Shown piece by piece: positions 45,744-57,523 of a stretch of 64,000 nt of DNA. The translations under genes were made by a program, and so were the position numbers. The stretch is from Avena insularis (lineage: Eukaryota; Streptophyta; Magnoliopsida; Poales; Poaceae): NCBI GenBank assembly GCA_023614405.1, contig JAJUPC010000230.1, positions 62,001 through 126,000 of the forward strand. The letters are read 5' to 3'. Every line of letters begins with the position of its first letter. The stretch's first letter is position 1. The notes beneath the pieces are model-generated. The model had not been told where the DNA came from and searched no databases. It saw only the letters and a list, made by a program, of their open reading frames with translations.

Positions 45744-48700
45744 TCATCGTTCATTTGGTGGATATCTAAAGAGTTCTCCGCCAGGCGTGACGACCTCATC
45801 AAGTATGAACCCCGCCAATTCCTCTTGAATGGCTCGTATGCGTTCAAATGGTAGTAGTTGGTCCCGCATCCGTTCGATCTGAATATATATGAAGAATGGG
45901 CCGTCAATATATATATAAGAATAAAACTCAACACAATTGATGGTAATAAAATAATGTTGTGGACTTTGTTTACTTACTCTAAGTTGTTCTAGTGCGGCTT
46001 GGCCCGTCGCACATATCGTGTTGCGAATGAACTCGCAAACATAGTACCCACATAAGTTGTTGCCGTGTCCCTGATGCGCGCACTTTACGAGAATAGAGAG
46101 TTCAATCAAAATAATAATCAATAAAGCATGATATAATGGAATTGGAAGCTAGCTAGTATTACTTACATTTTGGTCTATAAATTTTAGTTCTTCTGACCAT
46201 TCACCCACGGCCCTGCCCGTGAACCTTTTCCAAACCCTGTCCGGCAAAGAAAATGGATAAAGGAGTAATTAATTACTTGTTGTCACGAAAGTTTCCGATC
46301 TAGTGCGATAATATGATTGAAATTACCTCTGGAGCATCTCTCTAAAGTCTGCCCATATCTCCTTTTCTTTTCGTAACGAGTCCATGACAAGGACTTTTCC
46401 TGAGTCGGGTTGAATGACTAGCAGAATAAAGTAGAACCTACGCACGCATAACTCATCATCAGTTACACTTAACATCGAGTAAGCCGAAACAGAATGTGTA
46501 CAAGAGAGAGGGTAACAGTACTCACGATAAGTTGTAAGGCAATAGTATTTCCCTTTTGGTTTGTTGTCTCAGTAAAGACGTTAGCAAGTAATCTTCTATT
46601 TGCCCGGGTTTGGTTTTTACCACTTCTTCATGAACTCTATTTGGGTCAACGAACCCAATGTCAAAAGGGCCTCCTTTCATGTATTCCATAACCTTTTTCC
46701 TGCATAATAGTATATACATATATGGTGAGCATATATATATACATGCAATTAATGAAGTGAATGAGATGAGATAAAAATTACAGAAATAGTACTTACACAC
46801 AATAAAGGCTGATGGCAGATTTGTCGAGTTCCTTCTGATTGAATAGAAAATGCAAGTCTTGAATGTTGAAGTCGATTGCGTCGTCTCCGCACAAGAAAAT
46901 CTCATCTCTTATATGCGCCGTGATCCATTCTACCTTTCTCGTCTTGCAGAAATCAAGGTACCACTTGTGCAATTTTCGCATCTTTGTTGGTAGATTCTTG
47001 AGCTCCTCTTTCTTGACGAGATTCTTCCCATACTTCCATGGCTGTATGGGGTTGGCATCGCATTTGGGCAAGTTGTCTCCCATGACGTTCAAGTATGCAA
47101 TGTAAGTCATCCCCATCTCATTGGCCTTTCTTTGTAGCTCTGCCTCGTAATCATTTACGGGAGGAGCGTCCCGTGTGTCAAACATTTGGAGCGGGGCGCA
47201 TGATTGGTTTTCCTGCTCTCCGAGCCTGGGAACTGTTTTCTGGGGTGCCTCACGACTGCTACTTTTAGTCTCCCTGCGGCGCCTTGCATCCGCCTTCAAA
47301 ATCTGGCGCTCGTAGTCCGGCACAAGTGGGGTTTCAGGTTTCAAAAGATTTTTGTAAAACTTCTCGACCACCGCCGGATCTATTTTCTCCTTTGGCTCGG
47401 CCCGTCTAGGTGCAAAGAATTTCTTGACCTGTTCTTCCGAGATCCTATTGGTCTCCTCGTCGTGGCGATTCCACGGTAAAACCGGCAATGGCTTGGCGGA
47501 AGGCTACGGGACGTAGTTTTTTGAACTCTTTGGCATACGGTTTCCTGCGGATTTCTTTGTGGCAGTGCTACTGATGCTCCTCGTGGCAGTGCTCTTCCGC
47601 TTACGCTGAGGAGATGGCTGAAGCACCGGAGATGGCTGACGGGCCGGAGATGGCTGCCTTGAGGAGATGGCCGACGCGGAGATGGCTGCCAGCAGAGAGA
47701 TGGTGCCCAGGAGATGGCTGCAGAGATAGCTGAGAGCCGCCAGTGACCTCCAATTTGGAAGCATAATGTGTTCCTTCTTCCAAAGAATGGTTGTTTTCAC
47801 TGCAAATTTGAGTTGAGTTTCCCCTTCACCTGTAGCATGGCCAAGCTGTGCTTCCTCATATTCCTTCACAACCTCATCCACCCCGACAATAGCATAGCCA
47901 TCTGGAATCGGTCGGCAGTGGTAAGTTCCACCAGCTACAGGAGGTAAGGCATAGCCGACAGCCACCTTAATGGATAAGCCCATTAATCTCACATGCAGCT
48001 CAGCGTGTTCACTCTCCGTGATCTCATCCACGGGGTATCGAGGACCCGTCATTTCAAGCGTGGGCTGCACGTTCTCCGTGGAAGCCACACTGCTTTTCAG
48101 CTTGATGCAGCGGGCAGCTTCCAATACAGGCTCTTCGTGCCGCTGAGATGGGCCGGTAGCTTGATGGCTTTGTTGTGCATTCACTTGCGCCTGCAGCGCC
48201 GCAAGTGCATGTTCTATCTGTGTCATCCGCTCTGTACGCTCTTTTTCTTTTCTGCCACGCCATCTGTAAGAGTCGCTCCACTCGGCAAACCCATCCTTCC
48301 ACGTCATACTCCCTGTGCCTCGTGCATGTCCAGGGTGTTCTTTTTTACCGATGGCGCGTGTGAGCTGGTCATTCTCTCTATCGGGATGAAAGGTCCTGGC
48401 GGATGTTTCCTCGTATGCCGTGATGAGTTCAGTGACGGGTTTGGCAAGGAGGGTTGGGAAGATACACAATCTGTTTGGGTCCAACCTTGCCCGATTCCGT
48501 AGAACCAAGTCTTTGCACGTAGGTCCCACCCATCTGCAGGTGTGATCCCTCTCGCGAGGCCTTCTCAGCTTCCTCCACTTAGGTCTCGAGATATGTAGCC
48601 ACGACCCCGTCCTGGTGATATTCCTTCTTGAGGGCATTAAGCGTATTGGTTTCGACCTCTTTTAGCTATAGCACTTTTTTATATGTCTCAAATTCGGGCG

Positions 48701-49034
48701 TGAGGTCTTATCTTAGCATAATATCGTCTTGAAATTTGGAGTCTCGATTTGACAAATTTGTTCAATTTTGTCTTCCGATTCTTGAAGCGTCAGCCATCTT
48801 CTTTAGAGTCCGCTCTTTGACCTTTTCCTTTATAACCGGGTTGTTTTCATCCTTCTTTGGCGGAAGGGTGAAATTTACCAACAACGAATTCCAAAGCGTT
48901 TCTTTGGATCTGTCATCGACAAAGGTACCGTCGCCCTTCTTTGGCTTATTCCAATTTTCAATTATGATTGGGATTTGGTCCCTAAAAGAACTCGACTGAC
49001 GTACAAATTTGTCTGCGGCCTTCTTGGGCTCCAT
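45744..49034 (-). pseudogene. CACTA second gene: Ulp1-like cysteine protease protein, broken
   Basis: Pieces on the minus strand, in order: 49034-48762; 48637-47504 with a DUF8039-like stretch (YALPPVAGGTYHCRPIPDGY) and SPARQPSPVLQPSPQ repeats; 47488-46793; then short exons down to the stop at 45744. The protease part shows PFDIGFVDPNRVHEEVV, SFYFILLVIQPDSGKVLVMD, and HQGHGNNLCGYYVCEFI. This is the C48 (Ulp1/SENP-like) fold common in plant CACTA elements. The catalytic Cys (in NLCGYY) and Asp (in VMDS) are present, but the usual catalytic His (FHxILL) is Tyr. GT-AG introns separate the small exons. Frames between 47.5 and 49 kb do not join cleanly, so a full product is unlikely. Any role in transposition is unknown. 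Confidence 0.75.
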
Positions 49035-50984
49035 CGGCTGCCATCAACACGGTTAGCTTGATCGTGAACTTTGCGATCTTTCAACCGCAGCTCGCGCCTC
49101 GCTTGCTCTTTTTAAGAAGAAGATGGTTGCTGGCTGGTCGATCCGGAGGGCTAAAAGAAGAAAGAAGCGTTAATTAATACATGTAGAAGAAGATTGTTGG
49201 TGGAAGTCGTGAGGCTTAATCAATGCATATACCTCGCCGGACTTTGTAACCATTAAATTGCGTTCACGGAGTCTTCATCTTCTCCATGACTAGTACTTGA
49301 GCTCGTCATCATGTCCCTCCAAGTTCAGATATTGTGAGGTGTCCTCATCAATAATGTTCTCCATTATTTCTTCTTCTTCAAGGTTTCTACTAAGTGGATC
49401 CATAGTTTCTAAAACAATAATATTATCTGAGTAAGAGTGTAAACATTCAAGTGGACTTGGATTCATACACAAATATACATATTGTTCATACCAAAATACA
49501 CAAATAAATACACAAATGAGTCAGAGGTCCAATTTGTATACAAGTTTTAATCTATGCATGTAGTACAATTTATCGAGAAAACAAGTTTTAATCAGGATGA
49601 GTCAGCAATCATACACGTGGCAGACACATGGCTCTCACCGGTGGGGTGACGTTGGTCTCGTCGGGCCGCGGTGCTCGTCGGGCGGCGGTGCTCGTCGAAC
49701 GGATGCGGCGGTGCTAGCGGCGGGCTCGTCGGGCGGCGGGCGGCGTCGGCGTTTAGGCGTGTCCTATGAGCTCGGCGGCGGCGGCGAGCTCTGCACGAGG
49801 AATAAAGTGTGATATTCTCAAAAAAGTCAGGGCCAGGACTCCACGGCACGGCGTGAGCTATCTGGCCGACATGGACTCGTCAACATGGACTTCGACGCAA
49901 CCCGACGAGGAGCCCGCATCGCCGTCGCCTCCGCGTCGGTTCCGGTGTGGCGTCGGCCGCCAACGGAAGTTTCAAGCGCGGATACCGTGGTCAGGCGTGT
50001 GGAGGCAAAGGCCTAGCCTGCGTTTAAGCGTTAGAGGCGTTTAGGGTGAAAACCATAATTAAGAAAACTCAGGGAAACACATGGGGGGTTGATTTTGTTC
50101 TCTAATTAAACTTGTCATTTTAGTTGTTGATCAATGCATGATGATAGCTTAAATAGCTAGGTTTCATTTTTCTGAACATTTACATATATTACTTGTATTT
50201 TTTGACTTATAATTAATTAGATATTGACTTTACAAGTTTATAACATTTTCTAAAAATATTAAACCTAATTATGACCTCAGGCTGACGTCAGATAACCCTA
50301 ACCCTAATCTTTTTGCACCTGAAGGCATTTAGCCTCACGAGGTGGCAGTGGGGCCGAGACACGCAGACACGTGGCGCCACGCCAGCGTCGGCTGCCCGGC
50401 CAATGGGCGAACGGCGGAGGAAGGCGTGTGCTTGCGTGCATGGGGTGTTAGAGAGAGGCGGCCGCGGGCTCGTAAAGATGGTGGCGCCCGCTGCGGTAGT
50501 CACGGAGGCGCATCAGTGGCCCGGCGGCGACAACGAGCTCGCGAGTTCTTGGCGTGAACAGAGAGCGAGAGGAGAGAAGAAGGGTCCGGGAGGACCAGCG
50601 GCTCATCGAAAATCGAGCCAGAGTTGGCAGCGTCCGCAGCGACGAACGTCGGTGGCCGAAAGAATAGGGCGTCACGGTCGATTAGCGGTGCCGAGCTCGA
50701 TTCCGTTGGCGAGGAGGCGGCGTCGCGATGGTGCTCATAAGCGGTCTCAAGTGGGCGAGGCGGAAGCGGTGGGCGACACGGCCGGAGCTAGGAAGGATCT
50801 GCGGGAAGAGAGGTCGGCGGAGGACCTCGAGCTCAAGCGGTGGCGGCAGCCAAGGTCGAGGCGGCGAGACGGAGGACCTCGAGCTCCAGGCGGTGGCGGC
50901 GCTTGATCTCTGCGGCGGTGGGTTCAATCGATCTGGCTCAGTGGGGGGAAGAAAGGAAGGGGAAGGTGAAATAAATACACCCCC
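49035..50984 (-). other. Upstream part of the CACTA second gene
   Basis: This holds two GC-rich blocks (49600-50050 and 50330-50940) separated by AT-rich DNA. Overlapping frames on both strands are low-complexity shadows rich in Arg, Gly and Pro. The right block borders a TATA-like GTATTTATTTC on the minus strand at about 50970-50980, so it may be a first exon and 5' UTR of an element gene. Nothing firm can be called. Confidence 0.35.
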
Positions 50985-51145
50985 TCCCTTTAACACCGGT
51001 TCGTGGCTGGAACGGTGTTAAAGAAATCCGTTCAGCAGCATTGTACCCCCCTTTAACACGGTTCGTGGCTGGAACGGTGTTAAAGAGAATGCGTCTTGAA
51101 GCAAAATCTCTCCCTCCTTTAACACGGTTCACTGAAACCGGTGTT
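50985..51145. repeat. CACTA subterminal repeats, internal cluster
   Basis: Three pairs of TTTAACAC(C)GGTTC and (GGAAC or ACCG)GTGTTAAAG recur, the same motif as at both element ends but in the middle. This suggests a second element end or a rearrangement. Confidence 0.8.
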
Positions 51146-52344
51146 AAAGGAGAACATTATTTCATGCATTAACAGAAAATATGATATGATATGATATGAA
51201 TTTAGAAAATTCATATCTTTTTCATTTCAACTCAGAAAAATATGAATAATATATCATAATTTTCATAAAAATAATTTCTATCCATTCATGTAAATCATTT
51301 TATATTTACTTTACATGAAAATTTTCAAAATAATTAAAACACTTACATATAAATTTTGATTATTCAATTCAAACCAAAATAAATTGTTAAATCCTAAAAC
51401 TTTGAACATAAGAAATATTAAGCATCTAAAAATGATTTTTATTAGATCAAATCATATTTTAATGCCGCATCTTTTGTATTAACATTTTTGAATTGATTGG
51501 ATATTTAAATGTCGCATCTTTTGTATACACTTGAATCTCACCAAGCCTCGCTCAACTTGCATTGTTTTTTGATAAAATAGCATATTGTGAACCTAAAAAT
51601 GATTTTTGTAAAAAATCATGAGCATCGTATCATGTACTTGTAGTTCATATCTGACCCACTTCCTACCGATTCGGTAGGAATTTGTCTTCACCAGAGGTGG
51701 GCGGAAAGGTTTTAGATCCCCTGTTGGTACATTGTGCATATAAGGTGGTCTAGTATTTTTGTAAAAATGTGTTGGTGGTTTTTGAATTAGCCATTTGGTG
51801 GTTGCTTCACAAAACCGTCCGTTTTATGCTTTCGAAAAATGGAAAATGCCTTTTGGTGCGATAAAAGGAAAACTTCCTCTTGCAACATTGTTTGCCATGC
51901 CATGATGCACATGTATGCACAATATGGCCATATTATCACAAACTATGCCTTGATTCTAGCCATAACATTGGTCATTTGACCCGAAAGCCAAGAAACCTCG
52001 AATGAGATAGGTCATTTTGAGACAGTTACATAAAGCCGAACTGGAACTGAAAATTAAGATACATAAAAGAACTAAAAATTAAGATACATGGCCAGATTAT
52101 GTAACAATCGGCGAACGGAACTGAAAATTAAGATACATAAAGAACTGAAAATTAAGATACATGGCAGATTAAGTAACAATCGGCGAACTTGTTTCGGAAT
52201 GTTGGAGTGATTCAGTCATGCTCCTGCCTACACCTGTAATACTCGCCACTTTGTGATGCTATCATCCTTTATGTCGTCGTAATTGAACCTCTGGAAATGC
52301 GCGTGGGCTGGACTTGAGGGTAGCGTGGGCTGGACTTGAGGTAG
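51146..52344. other. Gene-free AT-rich stretch inside the CACTA element
   Basis: No gene is seen. GAACTGAAAATTAAGATACATAAA(G)-type phrases repeat near 52040-52165, including ATGGC(C)AGATTA(T/A)GTAACAATCGGCGAAC twice, an imperfect tandem duplication of about 70 bp. Confidence 0.4.
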
Positions 52345-52732
52345 TCAGACGGGGTTAGAGTCGGCGGCGATGTCATAGGCCATGGCGCTCTGGAGAGTCC
52401 GACAGCGCCACCATAGCCGAGCGGCCTCGTTGAAGTTAGGAGGAGGTGGGCGTCCTCCTCGTGCTGGCGGCGCGCCTCTCATGCCGATCCACAAAGAAGG
52501 CTTCCCAAGTAGGGAAATAGTCGGGATGCCATCTGGGATTCCTCCGCTGCTCGGCGTGAGCTCAAGTAGTAGTGGTTCGTGATGGCCATCCGGCGCCACA
52601 CCTAGAGGACAGGAGGAACCGCACGCCTCCGGCCTTCGACATCCAGCCGACGGGGACACGGTGGCCGGCGGGCGAGGTAGTTCGGCGCAGCGCCTCCGCC
52701 TCCTGAGGGGTTAGTGCTACGGTGGAAGCCAT
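52345..52732 (-). pseudogene. CACTA-associated reading frame, broken
   Basis: A minus-strand ATG at 52732 opens with MASTVALTPQEAEALRR and stops after about 57 codons. A second frame continues downstream to 52345 with NFNEAARLWWRCRTLQSAMA. Such proteins occur in grass CACTA elements whose subterminal repeat is TTTAGTCCCGGTTG, which lie just upstream here. A TATA-like stretch (52797-52810) sits 65-80 bases before the ATG. The frame break makes this copy inactive. The function is unknown. Confidence 0.5.
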
Positions 52733-52796
52733 GGGAAAGAGTGATGAGGTTGATATGAGTCTAGAGATGTGCAATGACAATGGAGGCCAACCCCTA

Positions 52797-52810
52797 CATA
52801 TATATATAGT
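52797..52810 (-). promoter_or_regulatory. TATA-like box of the broken CACTA frame
   Basis: ACTATATATATATG on the minus strand, 65-80 bases before the ATG at 52732. Good match and spacing. Confidence 0.5.
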
Positions 52811-52919
52811 GAACTAGCGGGAAGAACTGGAGGAAGAAGCTGGCGAAGAAAAATGGCGGGAAGAAAAATGGGGAAGAAGAATCGGGAAGAAAAATGGCGG
52901 GAAAAAATGGCGGGATGAA

Positions 52920-53250
52920 CCTTTAGTCCCGGTTGAGACACCAACCGGGACTAAAGATGAACTTAGTCGGTTGGAGACACCAACCGGGACAAAACCTGAT
53001 CGGCACTAATAATAGGGGTGAGTGTTGACATTATGTCGTATGGCGTGTACCTTGTCCGGATGGTGTCACCAACCGGGACTAAAGATGAACCTTTAGTCCC
53101 GGTTGGAGACACCAACCGACAAAACACTGATCGCACTAATAATAGGGGTGAGTGTCGACATTATGTCGTCTGGTACCTTGTCCGGATGGTGTCACCAACC
53201 GGGACTAAAGATGAACCTTTAGTCCCGGTTGGAGACACCATCGACAAAAC
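52920..53250. repeat. Subterminal repeats of a second CACTA family
   Basis: TTTAGTCCCGGTTG and its inverse CAACCGGGACTAAAG alternate at least three times, separated by GGAGACAC or GGTGTCAC. The motif differs from the TTTAACACCGG motif of the outer element. Confidence 0.8.
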
Positions 53251-53290
53251 ACTTCTAATCAGCACTAATAATAGAGGTGAGTGTCGACAT
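53008..53290. repeat. Tandem repeat, about 130-bp period
   Basis: AATAATAGGGGTGAGTGT followed by (T/C)GACATTATGTCG starts at 53008, 53138 and, as AATAATAGAGGTG, at 53267. Each unit contains one CAACCGGGACTAAAG / TTTAGTCCCGGTTG pair. Confidence 0.8.
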
Positions 53291-53375
53291 TATTTCGTAA
53301 GTGTCAACACTATGTCGAGCTGCTTGTACTATAAATAGGCATCCTTGTGAGTCCAGTCCTCCAGCCAGTTTGAGG

Positions 53376-53626
53376 CAGGGACACCACTACGGCCAGTTCG
53401 GGGAGATCTTGCCGGAGTCGATCCTCCGGCATCTCCGAGAAACTGGTCATAGAGGCACTCTAATATGTGAAATTAGTTAGCTCCAGTGTATTGATCTAGT
53501 TAGAGAAGTTACAAAGCTGCAAGATGGTTTTCGAGGCGGGGACACCACTACGGCCGGTTTGGGGAGATGCCCGAGCCTAGTCCTCCGGCATCTCCAAGAA
53601 ACTGGTCATAGAGGCACTCCTAATAT
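53376..53626. repeat. Two direct copies of a roughly 95-bp unit, 157 bp apart
   Basis: GGGACACCACTACGGCC(A/G)GTT begins each copy, and each ends CATCTCC(G/A)AGAAACTGGTCAT and AGAGGCACTC(C)TAATATGTGA. The copies differ by small indels. Noncoding. Confidence 0.75.
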
Positions 53627-53758
53627 GTGATTGCTGCATTTGGAGATCAGATCTTAATGGTAAATGCGAATCGGGACAACTTCTTCTCATAGTCGGTCCA
53701 TCCACAAAACATGACTAACACTCAAGACATGTATTAATATTAAAAACATGAACTAGAG

Positions 53759-56700
53759 TTACATAATATGAGCATGAACTTCTTGGCATATGTCCTTCCT
53801 TATGATCGCTTGACGTAACCATGGAGCATCTTCTTTACTTAACGGAATGCTTGGGTCAGTTTTCCTTTGTGAAGGCGGAATTTCATCAAACTTATTATAA
53901 TCTTGACATGTACATCTTGTCCTCAATTCCCACGATGTTTCTTTTCCCTGAAAGAACCGTGTGGCGCTTTGGCTCATCATATGATGTATTCGTTTGCATA
54001 TTTTTCTTTTTTTGGTGCGGAGGACATGTCCTTCACATAGAAAACCTGAGCCACATCATTGGCTAGGGCGAATGGTTCGTCTAAGTTCTTCATAAGATTG
54101 TTGAGATCCACCGTTGTCATTCCGTACTTCTTGTCTACCTCAACCCCTCCTCATATTAGCTTGACCCATTTGCACCGAAACAAGGGGACCTTAAAATTAG
54201 GTCCATAGTCAAGTTCCCATATCTCCTCTATGAACCCATAAAACGTGGTCTTTTGCCCCTTGTCTTCTTTGCATCGAGCGTACACCACTTTATTTTGGTT
54301 GGTGCTCTTTTATCTTGGCCTATCGTGTAAAATGTATTCCCATTTATCTATACCCTTGGAAAGTACATACATCGAAGATGGTGTCACAGCCAACAAATAC
54401 AGCTGATCCCCAACAGTGGTGTTATTCGTGAGAAGTCTTTGCAGCCGCCAAAACTTCGCCATGTGTTCACTTATAATCCATTCATCGATTTGCCGGTGTT
54501 TGAGGCGTATTAAATTCTTGTGTTCATTGATATCTGGGGCAACCAAGATAGATCTTTGTAAAACCGTGTAGTGTGCTTGATTGAGAGAATACCGTCCCTA
54601 CATATCATTGCTTTACATCCTAGGGTGCCTTTTCCATGAGTCTCCCCTCATGTCGTGATTACGGAACACCAATCGCCTTAAGGTCAGAATAAAATCAACC
54701 AGAACTCAATGACCTCCTCTGTTACATAGCCAGGAGATGCTTCCTTACGGCCTATACGGTTATGAACATATTTCTTTAAGACTCCCATGTACCTCTCAAA
54801 GGGAACATATTGTGTAGAAATACAGGACCGAGAATGGTAATCTCTTCTACTAGGTGAACCAGAGATGCGTCATAATATTGAAGAAGGATGGTGGGAACAC
54901 CAACTCAAAGTGACAAGACATTGGGCCACATCTGTTTGTAACCTGGTAGGCTTTACGGATCGATTACCTTGAGATATTGCATTGAGGAATGCACATAGCT
55001 TCACAATGGGTACTCGAACATTTTCGGTAGAAGCCCCTCAATGCAATCGGAAGAAATTGTGTCATAATCACGTGGCGATCATGAGACTTCAGGTTTTGGA
55101 ATTTTTTCTGCCATATTTATTATTCCCTTTATATTCGACGAGAAGCCAGACGGGACCTTGATCTTGCTCGGACATTCAAAAAGATTTCCTTCTCCTTTGG
55201 TAAGGCGTAGGCGGCAGGAGTTAAGTGGCATCGTTTACCTTCTCGTTCTCGGGATGCATAGGCTCTTGAGGGCCTTGGGGCGTTGCTGGTCTGTCGTGCT
55301 TCGGTGTATCTTTGTCTTCCCATACACTCCTAGAAAGCCTAGCAGTTCATAAACATTCTTCGTCCACGTGCATCACGTCGATTGAAGCGGACCTCTAAGA
55401 CTTTCCAATAGGGTAGGTCCCAAAATATAGATTGCTTCTTCCACATGGGCGTGTCCGGCATCGTCATTCGAACAGATAGGCGCGGGACCTTTTCCAAAGA
55501 TTACTTCTAGGTCCTTGACCATACCAAATACCTCCTCACGATGCGGAGGACAGGCTTCCTCCGGGGTTACGCGAACGTTTGAAATGCTTGCCTTTCTTTC
55601 TTCTTGGATGCGAGTTGGAAGAAATCGGCGATACCCTAGGTACACAACCTTCTTACATTTATCCAAATATACACTTTCGGTATCATCTAAACAGTGTGTG
55701 CATGCATTGTATCCCTTGTTTATGCATCTGAAATGTTACTAAGAGCGAGCCAATCATTGATGGTTACGAAAAGCAATGCTCGTAGGTCAAATGGCTCCCC
55801 TTTGTGCTCATCCCACATCGTACACCTGGTTTGGCCCACAGCTGTAAAAGTTCTTCAACTAATGGCCTTAGGTACACATCAATGTCGTTGCCGGGTTGCC
55901 TCGGGCCTTGGATGAGCACGGCATCATAATGAACTTCCTCTTCATACAACCAAGGAGGAAGGTTATAGATACATAGGGTCACAGGCCGGTGTTGTGGACT
56001 GCAGCTCACCAAAAGGATTCATGCCGTCGTACTTAGACCAAACCTTAAGTTCCTTGCGTCACGTCGAAGTCCGGGTACTCTCGCTCGACTTTTCTCCTTG
56101 TGACCCATCAGGGGTGTATCAACATCGCGTCTTTCTTCTGTCTTCCATGTGCCATCGCAACAACTTGGCATGCTCTTTATTTACGAAGAGCGTTTTAACG
56201 TGGTATTATAGGAGCATACCACATAACCTTGGCGGGAACCTTCTTCCTAGGGGCCTCGCCCTCAACATCGCCGAGATCGTCTCGTCGATCTTATACCGCT
56301 GGTCACGGTGCATACCGGCATGCATCCAAATTCTCGTACTTCTCACCGCGGTAGAGGATGCGATCATTAATGCAGGCATGTATCTTACGCGTCTAATCCT
56401 AGAGGCGGACAACCTTCTTTGCTTGGTATGTCTTGTCAGCAACTCATTATTTCTTGGAAGAAGATTCTTCATTTTACCAACAACTTTGAAAATCTTGCTG
56501 TCGGTCACACCATTCTCGCCTTTCATTGCAGCAAATCGATGTGACACCTAGCTTTTGTGGCCATCTTCAAGTTGGATACAACAATGTTTTGTGATCCTTT
56601 AACATGCTCCGACTTCTCCTTCTCCTTTTCAGTTTCACATTCTTCCTTTGCATCGGTAATGGCCCGACCAAGATCGTCATCAGCGGGCCCATCGCTCCCT

Positions 56701-57106
56701 CTTGATCTTCATTATCTACCTCCGTTGCATTATCATCATATTCAGGATACATATTATGATAGTTTTCATCATCCTCTTCTTCTTCGTTGTCTTCCATCAC
56801 AACCCCTTTTTCTCCGTGCTTGGTCCAACAATTATAGCTGAGCATGAAATCGGATCGAAGCAGGTGGGCGTGAATGGTTACGGTATTTGAGTAGTCTTTC
56901 TTGTTCGACGGTGAACACACGGACAGACATAAAACCATTGTGACCACGGTTTGCATTAGCCACAACGATGAAATTTTGGAGGCCCGTAATGTACTCGGAA
57001 GTCGGCGGTCACCAGACATCCATTGCCAATTCATCTGCATTAATATGTAGTATATATCAAAAATAATAGGGAGATGACCATTATATATATAGTACATCAA
57101 TGACAC
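53759..57106 (-). pseudogene. CACTA TNP2-type transposase, decayed
   Basis: Family phrases follow in order on the minus strand. These are CWTKHGEKGVVMEDNEEEED near 56830-56770; YNLPPWL followed by GPRQPGNDIDVYLRPLVEEL near 55960-55850; KKVVYLGYRRFLPTRIQEER near 55650-55595; MVKDLEVIFGKGP near 55520; a KSHDRHVIMTQFLPIALRG stretch near 55080; KKYVHNRIGRKEASPGYVTE near 54760-54700; and DPSIPLSKEDAPWLRQAI near 53860-53800. This is the Transposase_21/DUF4218 arrangement of En/Spm TNP2 proteins, which bind and cut the element ends. Frames change many times and stops are frequent, so no enzyme can be made. The minus-strand TATA box at 57296-57304 would be its promoter. Confidence 0.85.
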
Positions 57107-57295
57107 ATGAAACTATAGTTGCCGACCTCGACCGAGACGGAAAGAGCAACAAGAAAGCTTATTTTGAGCTCTCGGGCATTTCACCGAACACCTCTAGTGC
57201 ATATGAAAAAAAAACTAGCACTCTTCACACCCTCTTGCTAGGCTCCAAAATGTGAAAGAATGGAAGAGTGGGGTGTGTGTGGGCTGGGGTGGTGT

Positions 57296-57304
57296 CTTAT
57301 ATAG
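57296..57304 (-). promoter_or_regulatory. TATA box of the CACTA transposase gene
   Basis: CTATATAAG on the minus strand lies directly inside the right subterminal repeats and about 200 bases before the transposase coding traces, as expected for a CACTA promoter. Confidence 0.6.
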
Positions 57305-57305
57305 C

Positions 57306-57490
57306 CCCCCCTTTAACACCGGTTCATGCCACGAACCGGTGTTAAAGAAGTCTTATGAACCCTTCTTTGCGGGGACCTTTAACACCTGTTCGTGGCACGA
57401 ACCGGTGTTAAAGGGGGGGCTCCTTTTTTGCCGCAGGGGCCACGCTGGTACGCCCTTTAACACGGTTTAGAAGAACCGATGTTAAAATAC
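57306..57490. repeat. CACTA subterminal repeats, right cluster
   Basis: CCTTTAACACC(G/T)GTTC and GAACCG(G/A)TGTTAAA alternate three times, with CACGAACCGGTGTTAAAG repeated exactly. Confidence 0.88.
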
Positions 57491-57523
57491 TGGGATCAAC
57501 AAAAGACCTCGTTTCCACTAGTG

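Larger units (their letters stand above)
45365..57523 (-). mobile_element. CACTA (En/Spm) transposon, 12.2 kb
   Basis: The element starts CACTAGTGCAGAGCCCC and ends with ...GTTTCCACTAGTG, so the outer eight bases are a perfect inverted CACTAGTG. The 3-bp duplication GAA stands at 45362-45364 and 57524-57526. Subterminal repeats TTTAACACCGGTTCG and their inverse cluster at both ends. Minus-strand genes run TNP2-type transposase (57.1-53.8 kb), then an Ulp1-like gene (49.0-45.7 kb), the usual CACTA order. The middle (about 50.3-53.7 kb) carries extra subterminal clusters of this and of a second CACTA family, so the element is probably composite or nested. All genes are broken. Confidence 0.85.

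Noticed and set aside
50313..50906. Plus-strand frame of 197 codons inside the CACTA element
   Set aside because: Low-complexity Arg/Gly-rich, opposite to the element's coding strand; competing frames are equally open.
52920..53290. Regular repeats considered as a CRISPR-like array
   Set aside because: The context is a plant CACTA element; the repeats are alternating inverted subterminal motifs within a 130-bp tandem unit, not repeat-spacer units.
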